From NCBI RefSeq assembly GCF_023100725.1, contig NZ_CP095501.1, forward strand, positions 2,604,001 to 2,668,000: DNA of 64,000 nucleotides, in the 5' to 3' direction. Positions 63,290-64,000 of this stretch are shown here, piece after piece (within the stretch, counting starts at the first letter, position 1; every line of letters starts with the position of its first letter). Below the pieces are notes generated by a model. That model did no database searches. It was not told the origin of the DNA and worked only from the letters and a program-made list of their open reading frames with translations. Source of the DNA: Arthrobacter antioxidans. GTDB lineage: Bacteria; Actinomycetota; Actinomycetes; Actinomycetales; Micrococcaceae. The position numbers and the translations under genes are program-made.

Positions 63290-63295
63290 TAGGAT
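63290..63295 (+). promoter_or_regulatory. -10 box of dapD (leaderless)
   Basis: TAGGAT, 6 nt before ATG 63302. So dapD has its own promoter and is not simply read from the ebo-type operon. Confidence 0.5.
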
Positions 63296-63301
63296 TGCTG
63301 T

Positions 63302-64000
63302 ATGACTCCTCCCACGCCCAGCTCATCCATGTCCGCTCCCGGGCGCCCGGCCGGCGGCCTCGGCCTCGCCACCGTCACCGCCGACGGGACCGTCCTGGAC
63401 ACCTGGTACCCCTCCCCCTGGACCGGCGAGCCCACCATGGACGACGCCGCGGCGACCGGCCTGCGGGACACGCTCGAGGCCCTCGCGGAGTCCGGCGTGG
63501 ACAACGCCCGGCACGTGACGCAGCGGGTCGTCGACCTGGTCGTGGACCTCGACGACGCCCCGGCCGGGACCGAGGACGCCTACCTGAGGCTCCACCTCCT
63601 GTCCCACCGGCTCGTCCAGCCCAACACCATCTCCCTCGACGGCATCTTCGGCCTGCTGGCCACCGTGGTGTGGACCAACTACGGGCCGGTCCCCGTGGAC
63701 GGTTTCGAGACGGTCCGTGCCGCGCTGCGGGCCCGCGGGCCCGTGTCCGTCCACGGCATCGACAAGTTCCCGCGCATGGTCGACTACGTGGTCCCGGCGG
63801 GCGTCCGGATTGCCGACGCCGACCGCGTACGGCTCGGCGCCCACCTGGCCGACGGCACCACCGTGATGCACGAGGGCTTCGTGAACTTCAATGCCGGGAC
63901 CCTCGGCCGATCGATGGTCGAGGGTCGTATCTCGGCGGGCGTCGTCGTCGGGGACGGCTCGGACATCGGCGGAGGGGCCTCGATCATGGGGACACTCTCC
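63302..64000 (+). CDS. dapD: Tetrahydrodipicolinate N-succinyltransferase DapD (partial, 3' end outside window)
   Basis: 233 residues are visible; the rest is cut by the window edge. It is the actinobacterial DapD type: [17 protein letters not shown] then the left-handed beta-helix hexapeptide repeats from about residue 175 ([20 protein letters not shown]). It uses succinyl-CoA to acylate tetrahydrodipicolinate in lysine and diaminopimelate synthesis, acting before DapE. Homologous to Rv1201c. Confidence 0.94.
   Translation, partial: MTPPTPSSSMSAPGRPAGGLGLATVTADGTVLDTWYPSPWTGEPTMDDAAATGLRDTLEALAESGVDNARHVTQRVVDLVVDLDDAPAGTEDAYLRLHLLSHRLVQPNTISLDGIFGLLATVVWTNYGPVPVDGFETVRAALRARGPVSVHGIDKFPRMVDYVVPAGVRIADADRVRLGAHLADGTTVMHEGFVNFNAGTLGRSMVEGRISAGVVVGDGSDIGGGASIMGTLS

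Overview
The window is high-GC actinobacterial chromosome. GTG starts are common, and ATGA/GTGA/TGATG gene overlaps are frequent. Many genes begin 6-7 nt after a TANNNT hexamer, as leaderless actinobacterial mRNAs do. Gene content (GluABCD-type uptake system, coproporphyrin-dependent heme pathway, AdnAB, UvrD2, MoeZ, DUF3107, DUF3117) fits the order Micrococcales, most likely an Arthrobacter-like member of the Micrococcaceae. The organism assignment is inference; no rRNA or other taxonomic marker is present.

Layout. (1) 0-16.7 kb is a DNA-repair and proteolysis block: possible UPF0182 start, Lon/PDZ protease, zincin_2 protein, YgjP-like metallopeptidase, uvrD2, nudC, a phosphotransferase, adnB-adnA, an alkyltransferase-like protein and a DnaQ-like exonuclease. 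Much of its order matches M. tuberculosis Rv3193c-Rv3204. (2) 16.7-27.0 kb holds a complete heme pathway from glutamyl-tRNA: hemA reads right, and hemE-cgoX-chdC-cpfC-hemC-hemD-hemB-hemL reads left from the same intergenic region, which carries a DtxR/IdeR-like iron box. (3) 27.1-35.8 kb holds moeZ, a TetR regulator, DUF3107, a ferritin-like protein, an RNB ribonuclease, an RhlE-type helicase (again in the order of Rv3206c-Rv3211), a solitary DNA methyltransferase and a secreted polysaccharide deacetylase. (4) 35.9-40.5 kb holds a PHP phosphoesterase, an NmrA/MarR/quinone-reductase operon with a MarR-like operator, and aminopeptidase P. (5) 40.6-51.2 kb corresponds to Rv1232c-Rv1205: stress protein, soluble MgtE-like protein, DUF1003, Mrp, TatB, anti-sigma factor, SigE-type ECF sigma, O-methyltransferase, DUF3117, a mannosyltransferase-like membrane protein, TagA, a DivIVA-domain protein and LOG. 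(6) 51.3-54.7 kb is a four-gene glutamate-type ABC transporter. (7) 54.7-64.0 kb holds dapE and the start of dapD, which lie close together in M. tuberculosis. Here a six-gene operon at 56.1-63.2 kb separates them.

That six-gene operon is the most unusual content. It is an ebo-type cluster: a myo-inositol-phosphate-synthase-like cyclase, a UbiA prenyltransferase (EboC), a sugar-phosphate-isomerase/EboA fusion, a TatD-like hydrolase (EboB), EboE and an EboF-type phosphodiesterase/phosphatase. It departs from the classical ebo layout in two ways: the cyclase is inositol-synthase-like instead of dehydroquinate-synthase-like, and EboA is fused to an isomerase barrel. The genes are separated by at most 10 bp or overlap, so they should be one transcript. 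The 289-bp region before the operon, shared with dapE, carries a cluster of GTAC-centred palindromes and inverted repeats.

No rRNA, tRNA, CRISPR array, insertion sequence or phage gene was found by eye.
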